A stretch of 64,000 nucleotides of DNA, taken from NCBI RefSeq assembly GCF_000708675.1, contig NZ_JELR01000002.1, positions 682,001 to 746,000 of the forward strand, in the 5' to 3' direction. Made by a program: the position numbers and the translations under genes. A model generated the notes under the pieces. It had not been told where the DNA came from, searched no databases, and worked only from the letters and a program-made list of their open reading frames with translations. Below are positions 36,089-44,478 of the stretch, piece after piece. This stretch comes from Microbulbifer sp. HZ11 (GTDB taxonomy: Bacteria; Pseudomonadota; Gammaproteobacteria; Pseudomonadales; Cellvibrionaceae). Positions within the stretch are counted from its first letter, which is position 1. Each line of letters opens with the position of its first letter.

Positions 36089-37057
36089 GTGAGCATCACC
36101 CGACACTGCGTGGAGTTACTGGAGGCCGGTAGCCGGTATCACGTGCGTTACGGCGATCACCTAGCGAATCATCTGCCGATGGTGTTGATTGCACTGGACC
36201 GGCTGGGTGCAGCTCCGTTACGGCTCAAGTACACCTTTGATCGCAGCGTACCGCACCTGCAACCGCGTCCGGCCAGCCCGGTAGAGCAGATTGCAGACCC
36301 CGCCCGGGGGCGCAATCGCGAGGATCTATTTCCCAGCGTACTCAATTACTACGAGCGGCAACTCAGGCAATTAGGTATTGCCAAGTGCCTGCAGCAGGAA
36401 CTGCCACCGCTGCTACCCTCCATTTCTACTGCCGCTTTTCACGGTCTGATCCGCACCGCCTACGGCGTAGACGCCCGTCACCTGGAAGAAGTGGCCATGG
36501 GGCTCGCGTACTGGACGCTGGATTACCACGAGCTGGGCAGTAGCAACGAAAAGGTCGCGGCTTCAGCCAGTGAAATACTCACATCGGTTGGCAATAAATT
36601 TGCAGATATTCCCCTCGCTCCCGGCAATATCGCCGACCATATGCAATCGGTTACCGGACAACCGGGTTGGATGGATACTCCTATCCAGCCACAGTCGATA
36701 GCGCTGGAGGATATTGCGGATGTCGCCATACACGCTTATCTCGGTACCGGCGATTTTACCCTGCTCCACGGCGTAACCGGCTGTCACGCGTTGCGTTTGA
36801 TCCTGCCCTACTGCGACAATCGCGAGGAGGCACTGCGCTATTTCTGGCAGGGGCTGGTGATTGCGTATTTGAGTACCGGACCGAAAAACATTCAGCCCGT
36901 AGAGAAGAGTGAAGTGAGCGCCATCTCACAACGCCAGACGGAGATTGTGGAAAAGGCGCTGCACAGTGACGACGACCATGTCATCAAGCTGGCGTACAGC
37001 GCGCTGGAAGAATTCCATTATTACGGGAAAAGCGAGTACCTGCAGGTACTCAGGTAA
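36089..37057 (+). CDS. Questin oxidase-like protein
   Basis: A 322-aa protein matching the questin-oxidase-like family (DUF4243) by the opening RYHVRYGDHLANHLPMVLIA and later DDDHVIKLAYSALEEF. Fungal relatives open anthraquinone rings; bacterial members have unknown substrates. Start is GTG at 36089, after AAGGA. It is convergent with urtE, with only 17 bases between the stops, and divergent from the PL6 gene. Nothing in the surroundings suggests its substrate. Confidence 0.7.
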   Translation: MSITRHCVELLEAGSRYHVRYGDHLANHLPMVLIALDRLGAAPLRLKYTFDRSVPHLQPRPASPVEQIADPARGRNREDLFPSVLNYYERQLRQLGIAKCLQQELPPLLPSISTAAFHGLIRTAYGVDARHLEEVAMGLAYWTLDYHELGSSNEKVAASASEILTSVGNKFADIPLAPGNIADHMQSVTGQPGWMDTPIQPQSIALEDIADVAIHAYLGTGDFTLLHGVTGCHALRLILPYCDNREEALRYFWQGLVIAYLSTGPKNIQPVEKSEVSAISQRQTEIVEKALHSDDDHVIKLAYSALEEFHYYGKSEYLQVLR

Positions 37058-37074
37058 AATAGAGATAACGGAAT

Positions 37075-37770
37075 TTATACGGCCAGGTACTGGCGAATCA
37101 ATTCATCATTCAGGTTCGCCATTTTATCCGCTGCAACCACAGCTCCCTTCTGCATCAAACGAAACTCCTTGCCGACTCTGCGCGCAAAGCCCAGCTTCTG
37201 CTCCACCAGAATCACCGTCAGCCCGTCCTCCTCATTGAGCTTCGTTACCACCTCGCCAATCTGACGAACGATGTTGGGCTGGATACCTTCATTGGGTTCG
37301 TCGAGGATCAGTACTTTGGGGGCGATCACCAGCGCGCGGCCAATGGCGAGCTGCTGTTGCTGACCGCCGGACAGGTCACCGCCGCGGCGATGCAGCATAT
37401 CTTTCAATACAGGGAAGAGTTCAAAGATCCGTTCCGGGATTTTTTTCAGTCCATCCCTGCGCGCGGGCAAACCGATCTGCAGATTTTCCTCCACGGTCAG
37501 CAGCGGAAAAATATCCCGCCCCTGGGGCACATAGCCGATACCCAGTTTGGCCCGCGCCTGCGCAGGACTGCCCTCGATGGGATTTCCTTCATACAGAATA
37601 CGCCCATCGCTGGCCGGCAATAATCCCATCAGGCATTTCAACAATGTGGTTTTCCCCGCGCCATTGCGCCCCATAATGCAGGTACAGGAACCCTGTGCGA
37701 TATCCAGGTCCAGATCCCACAGGATCTGGGTGCCGCCGTATTTCTGGTTGAGCTTTTCGATCCGGATCAT
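37075..37770 (-). CDS. urtE: Urea ABC transporter, ATP-binding protein UrtE
   Basis: A 231-aa LivF-type ATPase: Walker A GRNGAGKTTLL, Q-loop GYVPQGRDIFPLLTVEENL, signature LSGGQQQQLAIGRAL, Walker B VLILDEPNEGIQP. The EGIQPNIV sequence is typical of UrtE. It overlaps urtD by four bases and ends the urt operon. Confidence 0.95.
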   Translation of the reverse strand: MIRIEKLNQKYGGTQILWDLDLDIAQGSCTCIMGRNGAGKTTLLKCLMGLLPASDGRILYEGNPIEGSPAQARAKLGIGYVPQGRDIFPLLTVEENLQIGLPARRDGLKKIPERIFELFPVLKDMLHRRGGDLSGGQQQQLAIGRALVIAPKVLILDEPNEGIQPNIVRQIGEVVTKLNEEDGLTVILVEQKLGFARRVGKEFRLMQKGAVVAADKMANLNDELIRQYLAV

Positions 37771-38612
37771 GCTTCCTCTCCCAGATAAACCTCAATAACG
37801 TCGCGGTTATTCTGTACCTGATCCATGGTGCCCTCGGCGAGCACCGAACCCTGGTGCAGTACCGTTACAGTGCGCGCAATACTGCGCACAAACTCCATAT
37901 CGTGCTCCACCACGATGACCGTGTGCTTGCCGGCAAGGGAAGTGAGCAGCTCCGCGGTGCGTTCGCTTTCCTCGGCGGTCATTCCCGCCACGGGTTCATC
38001 CACCAGTAGCAGGCGCGGCTCCGCGGCCAACAACATACCGATTTCCAGCCACTGCTTCTGACCGTGGGACAGTGCCCCGGCCAGCTGATGACGGGATTTT
38101 TCCAGTCCGATAATTTCCAGTACTTCATCTATGCGATCGCGTTCACTGCCAGACAATGTGGCGGTCAGCGCACGCCATACGCCCTTGGCGCCCTGCAGCG
38201 AAAGCTCCAGGTTGTGAAATACCGTGTGCGCTTCAAATACCGTGGGCTTCTGAAATTTGCGGCCGATACCCAGCTGGGCAATCTCCGCTTCATCGTGGGC
38301 CAGCAGGTCGATGTTCTGGCCGAACCAGGCACTGCCACTATCGCACTGAGTCTTGCCGGTAATCACATCCATCAAGGTGGTTTTGCCGGCGCCGTTGGCG
38401 CCGATCAGGCAGCGCAGTTCGCCATCGTTTACATACAGGTTCAGATTATTCAGCGCCTGAAAACCGTCGAAGCTGACATTCAGCCCCTCGAGATAGAGAA
38501 TCACATTTTTCGACACATTCACCGAGCGCTTGCGCGGCACCAGAAACGGCCAGGTGGTATCCCGGCGCATCACTTCCCGCGCCTGTTCGGTAATTTGATT
38601 CAGGCTGTTCAT
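37767..38612 (-). CDS. urtD: Urea ABC transporter, ATP-binding protein UrtD
   Basis: A 281-aa LivG-type ATPase: Walker A GANGAGKTTLMDVITGKT, IGRKFQKPTVFEAHTVFHNL (the UrtD-type Q-loop), LSHGQKQWLEIGMLL signature and LLLVDEPVAGMTAEE. It carries about 40 extra N-terminal residues. It overlaps urtC and urtE by four bases each. Confidence 0.95.
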   Translation of the reverse strand: MNSLNQITEQAREVMRRDTTWPFLVPRKRSVNVSKNVILYLEGLNVSFDGFQALNNLNLYVNDGELRCLIGANGAGKTTLMDVITGKTQCDSGSAWFGQNIDLLAHDEAEIAQLGIGRKFQKPTVFEAHTVFHNLELSLQGAKGVWRALTATLSGSERDRIDEVLEIIGLEKSRHQLAGALSHGQKQWLEIGMLLAAEPRLLLVDEPVAGMTAEESERTAELLTSLAGKHTVIVVEHDMEFVRSIARTVTVLHQGSVLAEGTMDQVQNNRDVIEVYLGEEA

Positions 38613-39802
38613 GCGCTTACCTCCGCTGTGGATAACCCGCCATTGCTTTCTTTCGCTCGCTCCGGCCAGGCCGTTTCAGCGTTCTTGCTGGTAAAGCGAT
38701 CAAACAGACCTGCCAGACCGCGCGGCAGATATACGGTGACCACTACAAACAGGGCGCCGAGCGCGAACAGCCAGGCATCCGGCATCAGTGCGGTAAAACG
38801 GGTTTTCGCGTAGTTCACCAGCAGCGCGCCGACAATCGCACCGTACAAGGTGCCGCGACCACCCACGGCCACCCACACCACTACCTCGATGGAATTGAGC
38901 GGGGAGAATTCACCGGGATTGATAATGCCCACCTGGGGTACATACAGCATTCCGGCCACGGCGGCGATCAGCGCAGAGTAGACAAACAGCCAAACCTTGT
39001 AGCGTTCGGTGCGGTAGCCGAGAAAGCGCGCGCGCGCCTCGGAGTCGCGCACCGCGACGATTACGCGGCCCAGACGCGACTGGACAATGGCGCGGCTGGT
39101 CAGAAAAGCAATTACCAGCAATAGGGTTGTAACCAGCAACAGCGCCACCCGGGTGCTATCCGCCTGCAGGTCAAAGCCGAGAATATCCTTGAAGTCCGTG
39201 AGGCCGTTGTTACCGCCAAAGCCCATTTCATTGCGGAAAAACGCCAGCATCAGCGCGTAGGTCAGCGCCTGGGTCATGATCGACAGATAGACGCCGGTCA
39301 CCCGCGAGCGGAATGCTAGCCATCCGAACACAAAGGCCAGCAAGCCCGGAATCGCCAGTGCCACCAATACTGCGAACCAGAACTGGTCCATGCCGAACCA
39401 GTACCAGGGCAATTCCTGCCAGTTGAGGAACACCATAAAGTCCGGCAGATCCGGATTGCCGTAGACACCGCGGTCGCCAATCTGGCGCATCAGGTACATA
39501 CCCATACCGTAGCCACCGAGGGCGAAAAATGCCCCGTGTCCCAGACTGAGAATGCCGCAGTAACCCCAGATAATATCCACTGCCATGGCGAGCATGGCGA
39601 AGCACAGGTATTTGCCCATCAGGGTGATGGTGTAGGTGCTCACATAGAGCGGAGACTCCGGCGGCAACAGCAGGTTGGCGGCGGACATGGCCAGGGTAAC
39701 CACCAGCAGCACGCCCACCAGCCATGAGGTTCCGCGACCGGGTTGACGGAATTCTGCAAACCAGCGATACAGGGGTTGCGCGGCAGTTTTTACTGTGCTC
39801 AT
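38609..39802 (-). CDS. urtC: Urea ABC transporter, permease UrtC
   Basis: A 397-aa LivM-type permease with about ten membrane segments. GYCGILSLGHGAFFALGGYGMGMYL and NGLTDFKDILG are conserved UrtC features. ATG at 39802 overlaps the urtB stop as ATGA; the 22-codon-longer frame would lie inside urtB and is rejected. Confidence 0.95.
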   Translation of the reverse strand: MSTVKTAAQPLYRWFAEFRQPGRGTSWLVGVLLVVTLAMSAANLLLPPESPLYVSTYTITLMGKYLCFAMLAMAVDIIWGYCGILSLGHGAFFALGGYGMGMYLMRQIGDRGVYGNPDLPDFMVFLNWQELPWYWFGMDQFWFAVLVALAIPGLLAFVFGWLAFRSRVTGVYLSIMTQALTYALMLAFFRNEMGFGGNNGLTDFKDILGFDLQADSTRVALLLVTTLLLVIAFLTSRAIVQSRLGRVIVAVRDSEARARFLGYRTERYKVWLFVYSALIAAVAGMLYVPQVGIINPGEFSPLNSIEVVVWVAVGGRGTLYGAIVGALLVNYAKTRFTALMPDAWLFALGALFVVVTVYLPRGLAGLFDRFTSKNAETAWPERAKESNGGLSTAEVSA

Positions 39803-41430
39803 TCTGCTGCCCTCCCGCGCTGGGGAAACAGCCCTTTCGGCCGCTTCTGGATAAACAGGATCAGGCACACCAACACAATAATATTCGCCAGCACCGCACC
39901 GGTGGCAGGCTCGAGGAATTTATTCGCTACACCGAGGGAGAAGCCCCCCACCAAAGTGCCGAGCATATTGCCCACACCGCCGAATACCACCACCATAAAC
40001 GAGTCGATGATGTAGGACTGGCCGAGGTTCGGCCCCACGTTGGTCAACTGCGACAGCGCCACACCGGCAACGCCCGCAATACCGGAGCCGAGCCCGAAGG
40101 TCATGGCATCGACCATTTCCGTTCTTACACCCATGGCTTTGGCCATATCCCGGTTCTGGGATACCGCGCGCACATTCAGCCCCAGGGAAGATTTTTTCAG
40201 AATGGCCACCAGTGCGGCGAACACTGCGAGGGAAAACAGCAGGATATACAGGCGGTTATAGGTAATGGAAAACACCGGGTTAATTGCCAGCGATCCACTC
40301 ATCCACTCCGGGGTAACCACCTGCATATTCAGCGGCGAGAAAATACTGCGCACCGCCTGCTGCAGGATCAGGCTGATACCGAAGGTGGCGAGCAGGGTTT
40401 CCAGCGGTCGTCCCTGTAAATGTCGGATGACTCCGCGCTCGATCAGCACGCCCACACTGCCAGAAACCAGAAAGGCCGCAGGCACCGCAACCAGCAGCGA
40501 ATAGCCGATGGCGTTTGGCATTAGCTGTTGAATCACATAGGTGGTATAGGCCCCCAGCATAATCATTTCGCCGTGGGCCATATTGATCACCCCCATCACC
40601 CCGAAGGTGATGGCGAGACCGATGGCAGCAAGCAGTAGTACCGAGCCCAGGCTCAGGCCGAAGAACAGCTGTTCCATCTGCCCGTAAAACTCCATGCGCC
40701 CGGAAATTTTATCCAGTGCTTTTTGCGCGGCGGCCACCACCGCGACATCCTGTTCGGAATCGCTGTTTACCAGGCGCTGTAGCTGATTGCGCACCGGTGT
40801 CTCCAATCGCCCCTGCATCACCTCAATGGCCGCGAGTCGATCGGCGGTATCGGTGCTGGTGCGCAACTGAACCATGGCCTCGGCCAGTTCGATCAGCGTG
40901 CTCACCTCGGCGCTTACCCCCGCCTGTTGCGCGGTTTGCAACAGGCGTAAATTCTGTTCATTCAAATCGTCCAGCATGGCGAGCACCGCCGCTATTTGAG
41001 CCGCCTCATCGCCGTGCAACAGTTCGATGCGGGCAATGGCGTCGCGCAGCTGACTGCGCAAACGGTTGTTTACCCGTACTTTTTTGATATCGCGGGAATT
41101 GAATTCCCCGAGACTTTTGCCTTCAAACAGCGAAATACCCATGCGGGCACCATCGCTGTTTTTTTGAATCTGCAGTAACTGCCCGCTCTCTTTTACATAA
41201 TAGAGGTCGCCGGCCAGCATCACTTCAAACAGAGGGCGCATCTCGGCACCCCCGGCCTGCTCCAGCTGTCGCACCAGATCGCCGGTTTTCTTCAGGCTGG
41301 CGCCTGGGAGCTGCTGGAGCACAGAACCCACAGCGGGTGCTGTGGGTTCGGGTTGCGCCAGCGGACTGCCGGTTGGCAGCAGCAATACCGCCGCTACTGC
41401 CATCCAAAGCTTGAGTAGTAAAACCTTCAC
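39799..41430 (-). CDS. urtB: Urea ABC transporter, permease UrtB
   Basis: A 543-aa protein. Residues 1-25 are a signal peptide, and residues 25-240 form a periplasmic helical domain found only in UrtB-type members. The LivH-type permease follows (GLAITFGVMGVINMAHGEMIMLGAYTTY, GLGSGIAGVAGVALSQLTNVGPNLGQ). Start GTG at 41430 is preceded by GGAGAG; the frame extends 18 codons farther without a better site. It lies 59 bases after urtA. Confidence 0.94.
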   Translation of the reverse strand: MKVLLLKLWMAVAAVLLLPTGSPLAQPEPTAPAVGSVLQQLPGASLKKTGDLVRQLEQAGGAEMRPLFEVMLAGDLYYVKESGQLLQIQKNSDGARMGISLFEGKSLGEFNSRDIKKVRVNNRLRSQLRDAIARIELLHGDEAAQIAAVLAMLDDLNEQNLRLLQTAQQAGVSAEVSTLIELAEAMVQLRTSTDTADRLAAIEVMQGRLETPVRNQLQRLVNSDSEQDVAVVAAAQKALDKISGRMEFYGQMEQLFFGLSLGSVLLLAAIGLAITFGVMGVINMAHGEMIMLGAYTTYVIQQLMPNAIGYSLLVAVPAAFLVSGSVGVLIERGVIRHLQGRPLETLLATFGISLILQQAVRSIFSPLNMQVVTPEWMSGSLAINPVFSITYNRLYILLFSLAVFAALVAILKKSSLGLNVRAVSQNRDMAKAMGVRTEMVDAMTFGLGSGIAGVAGVALSQLTNVGPNLGQSYIIDSFMVVVFGGVGNMLGTLVGGFSLGVANKFLEPATGAVLANIIVLVCLILFIQKRPKGLFPQRGRAAE

Positions 41431-41489
41431 TAAACTCTCCGCATTTTTACGTTTCAACCGTAAGCTTGCCGTTCGGCTTGCCATTCAGC

Positions 41490-42776
41490 TTACTGGGCCT
41501 GGCCGCTACAGGCCTTGGACTGGGTGTTGTAGTTGCCGCATTTGATCGGCGCCGTCCAGTCGGCAATCAGGTCTTTGGAGCCCGGCAGGAAGTCGGACCA
41601 GGCATCGCCGGCAACCACGCCATCGGTTTCCCACACCACCTCGAACTGGCCATCGTCCTGAATCTCACCGATAAATACGGGCTTGGACAGGTGGTGGTTC
41701 TTGTTCATCTTCGCCACACCACCGGTAAGGTTCGGGAACTCGATACCGATCATCGCCTGCTCCACGGAATCCACATCGGTGGTACCCGCTTTTTCCACCG
41801 CCTTGGCCCACATGTTGAAACCGATATAGGTAGCTTCCATGGGATCGTTGGTTACACGTTTTTCGTCGCCAATGAATTTCTTCCACTGCTGTACGAAGTA
41901 CTCGTTGGCTTCGCTATCAATGCCCTGAAAGTAGTTCCAAGCGGCCAGGTGGCCTACCAGTGGGCCGGTGTCGATGCCGGAGAGTTCTTCCTCACCCACG
42001 GAGAAAGCCACTACCGGAATGTCTTCGGAACTGACGCCCTGGTTGGCGAGCTCTTTGTAGAAAGGCACATTGGCATCGCCGTTGATGGTGGAGACCACCG
42101 CGGTTTTCTTGCCGGCGCTGCCGAATTTCTTGATATCAGACACGATGCTCTGCCAGTCGGAATGGCCAAACGGGGTGTAGCTGATCATGATGTCTTCCTT
42201 GGCCACACCGGAGGCTTCCAGATAGGCTTCCAGAATCTTGTTGGTGGTACGCGGATACACATAGTCGGTGCCCGCCAGCACCCAGCGCTCCACTTCCAGA
42301 TCCGACATCAGGTAGTCCACCGCCGGGATCGCCTGCTGGTTGGGAGAGGCACCGGTGTAGAACACATTCCTGGAAGACTCCTCGCCTTCGTACTGCACCG
42401 GGTAGAACATCAGTCCGTTCAATTCTTCCACCACCGGCAGAACAGATTTGCGGGATACGGAAGTCCAGCAACCGAAGATCACATCCACTTTTTCTTTGGT
42501 CAGCAGCTCGCGGGCTTTCTCTGCAAACAGTGGCCAGTCTGAAGCTGGATCCACCACTACTGCTTCCAGTTTCTTGCCCAGCAGACCGCCCTTGCGGTTC
42601 TGCTCGTCTACCATCATCAGTACCGTGTCTTTCAGAGTGGTTTCACTGATGGCCATGGTGCCGGAGAGGGAGTGCAGAACTCCCACCTTGATGGTTTCCG
42701 CGGCCAGCGCCACGCTGCTGATAACAGTGGTACCGGCGGCCAGGGCGAGACCGGCAAAATATTTTTTGAGTTTCAT
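41490..42776 (-). CDS. urtA: Urea ABC transporter, substrate-binding protein UrtA
   Basis: A 428-aa periplasmic binding protein with signal peptide (LALAAGTTVISSVALA). The UrtA hallmarks KVGVLHSLSGTMAISETTLKD, FGCWTSVSRKSVLPVVEE and LMFYPVQYEGEESSRNVFYTGASPNQQ are all present; these line the urea/short-amide pocket. It lies after an outer-membrane porin gene and a 141-base gap holding a family S repeat. Confidence 0.96.
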   Translation of the reverse strand: MKLKKYFAGLALAAGTTVISSVALAAETIKVGVLHSLSGTMAISETTLKDTVLMMVDEQNRKGGLLGKKLEAVVVDPASDWPLFAEKARELLTKEKVDVIFGCWTSVSRKSVLPVVEELNGLMFYPVQYEGEESSRNVFYTGASPNQQAIPAVDYLMSDLEVERWVLAGTDYVYPRTTNKILEAYLEASGVAKEDIMISYTPFGHSDWQSIVSDIKKFGSAGKKTAVVSTINGDANVPFYKELANQGVSSEDIPVVAFSVGEEELSGIDTGPLVGHLAAWNYFQGIDSEANEYFVQQWKKFIGDEKRVTNDPMEATYIGFNMWAKAVEKAGTTDVDSVEQAMIGIEFPNLTGGVAKMNKNHHLSKPVFIGEIQDDGQFEVVWETDGVVAGDAWSDFLPGSKDLIADWTAPIKCGNYNTQSKACSGQAQ

Positions 42777-42833
42777 AAACTTTTCCTTTTAAAGGTTTTT
42801 AAATCGTAGCGAGCGGGGGGCTGATGGTGGCCG

Positions 42834-42890
42834 CCGGAGCACAGGAAGCGGAGTGTATTTTTAATACATGAGCATTCCGCGCACCGCCGG
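42834..42890. repeat. Family S dispersed repeat, copy 2
   Basis: Read on the minus strand: GTGCGCGG, then GCTCATGTATT, AT core, ATACACTCCG and TTCCTGTGCTCCGG, the same block order as at 2529-2579. It lies between the porin gene and urtA on the same strand. Confidence 0.6.
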
Positions 42891-42917
42891 ACGCCGTCAG
42901 GCGCACGCGCAGTAGAT

Positions 42918-44075
42918 TTAAAGCTGGACCTGCATGCCGAGGCTTAACACATCCACATCCGCGCCCGCGTAGCCGGAGGCGTTGGCATCGCCGGAGACAT
43001 AATTGAAATTGAGGCGGGTGTTGTGGCCGTTGACCACATAGTTGAGGCCGAGCTCGGTTGAGCTGCTACTGGCGGCATCAGAAGGGCTGTTTTCCACCAG
43101 GCGCAGGTAGGGCTGGAACTTGCCCGGGCCAACGTCGTTGGGGAAAAGGTAGGCCGCAGTGGCGAAAGCGGATTCGCCATCAAACAGACAGAAGCAGTCT
43201 CCGGTGGTGGGCATGGAAGCCAGGGTGTAATCCGCATCGAAGCTTTTGTATTCCGCTTCCACGGTCACCACACCGCCGCCACCGAGTACGGTTTCCGACA
43301 GCATGTCGATGGTCCAGCCGGAGAAATCCCTCGCTTCGAATTCAGAGCCCACACCGTCTTCCTGGCTCTGCAGGGAAAGCGCCAGGGTGAAAATATTACC
43401 GAGGCCACCGTAGTAGGTAGAGCTGGTGTAGTAGCCAGGGTTGGATTCCATATTCAGGAAGTTATACGCAAAGCGCGCGGCAAAAAGCGGGTTGTCATCC
43501 TGGTTGCTGTAACCGTCCACCCCGTAAAAAGAGCCCGCCGCATACTGAAACTTGCCCGCGGTACCCCAGAAGGTAATCCCCTCATCCCGCCCGATCAGCC
43601 CCGCCTGGCCACCCTGGTCGGAAGCGTAGAGCGGCTGGCGATACTGGTTCCAGGAAAGCGCGTAGTAAGGGCCGCTCATCTCAATCCGGTCCGCCGGCGT
43701 CAACATCCGCCCCACCCAGATATTGAACTCTGGTGCAAACTCAAACTGAGCGATCGCATCCAGCACATCCGCTGTATCGTTATCGCGCTGCTGCAGGTTA
43801 AAAGTAAACTTCACCGTATCGTTCAGCTGGCCCGAGCTATACACCCGGATATCCGGCAGGGTAAATTCACTATCCCCCTCCACCGACTGAAACTGAGAGC
43901 GGAACCCCGCCCCAATACTGAACGTCTGCCCACCTTCCGATTCAAACTGCTTGGCCAGCGCCGGCGTCGCCACCGCACTGCCAGCCACTACCGCCGCGGC
44001 AATCGCGTTGCGTAAATACCACTTATTCGACTGGGTACCACTTTCCAGTCTCATACCTCCTGACAACCTTTCCAT
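42918..44075 (-). CDS. Outer-membrane porin upstream of urtA
   Basis: A 385-aa beta-barrel protein: signal peptide ending ATPALA, many amphipathic strands (FSIGAGFRSQFQSV, IRVYSSGQLNDTVKFTFNLQQ, FNIWVGRMLTPADR) and a hydrophobic final strand (VLSLGMQVQL). The fold resembles phosphate-selective/short-chain-amide porins (FmdC-like), which are often encoded beside urea or amide ABC transporters. AAGGGGAAA precedes the ATG. Its place at the head of the urt operon suggests it admits urea or small amides (inference). Confidence 0.8.
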   Translation of the reverse strand: MERLSGGMRLESGTQSNKWYLRNAIAAAVVAGSAVATPALAKQFESEGGQTFSIGAGFRSQFQSVEGDSEFTLPDIRVYSSGQLNDTVKFTFNLQQRDNDTADVLDAIAQFEFAPEFNIWVGRMLTPADRIEMSGPYYALSWNQYRQPLYASDQGGQAGLIGRDEGITFWGTAGKFQYAAGSFYGVDGYSNQDDNPLFAARFAYNFLNMESNPGYYTSSTYYGGLGNIFTLALSLQSQEDGVGSEFEARDFSGWTIDMLSETVLGGGGVVTVEAEYKSFDADYTLASMPTTGDCFCLFDGESAFATAAYLFPNDVGPGKFQPYLRLVENSPSDAASSSSTELGLNYVVNGHNTRLNFNYVSGDANASGYAGADVDVLSLGMQVQL

Positions 44076-44478
44076 AAGTTTCCCCTTGGTCTTGGCCCTG
44101 ATTGGTTATTTTTTGTTGCTATCGATTATTCGACCGACCGGACAGGGGAGCCATACGCGTATTGGGGTACAGGACTACGTCATTTGACGGTTTTCAGGGG
44201 AAGGGATGGACGTACACTAAAGGTGCCGGATCCGGACCTGGTTCAGTGGCGGTACCGATACCGGGTAAAGCCTTGCGAGACACGCCGTAAACCCATCCCT
44301 GGGGGCTCTGCAAAAACATCCTGTTTTTGAAGGTCTCGCAAGGCTTTACCCGGTATCGGTACCTGCGTATTGAACTATTTCCCACAATTCATGCAGCGAG
44401 CACAGAAGCAATTCCGGTATTCTTGTTGCAAGCAAAGAAAGAATATGACGAGAACCAAGCAGTAACAGGCGATACCCG
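44076..44478. other. Divergent control region between porin/urt and the kinase gene
   Basis: About 400 bases with no supported gene. The centre is the family R palindrome at 44251-44363. The remainder on both sides must carry the two divergent promoters, but I cannot name convincing -35/-10 pairs or a regulator site. Confidence 0.6.
44251..44363. repeat. Family R palindromic repeat, copy 2 (perfect stem)
   Basis: A 31-base left arm (44251-44281) is the exact reverse complement of the right arm (44333-44363). The 51-base loop has the two small hairpins CCCA-tccc-TGGG and CAAAAACA-tcc-TGTTTTTG. The left arm and loop are nearly identical to the reverse complement of the right half of copy 4 (55475-55541), showing common descent. 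Confidence 0.9.
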
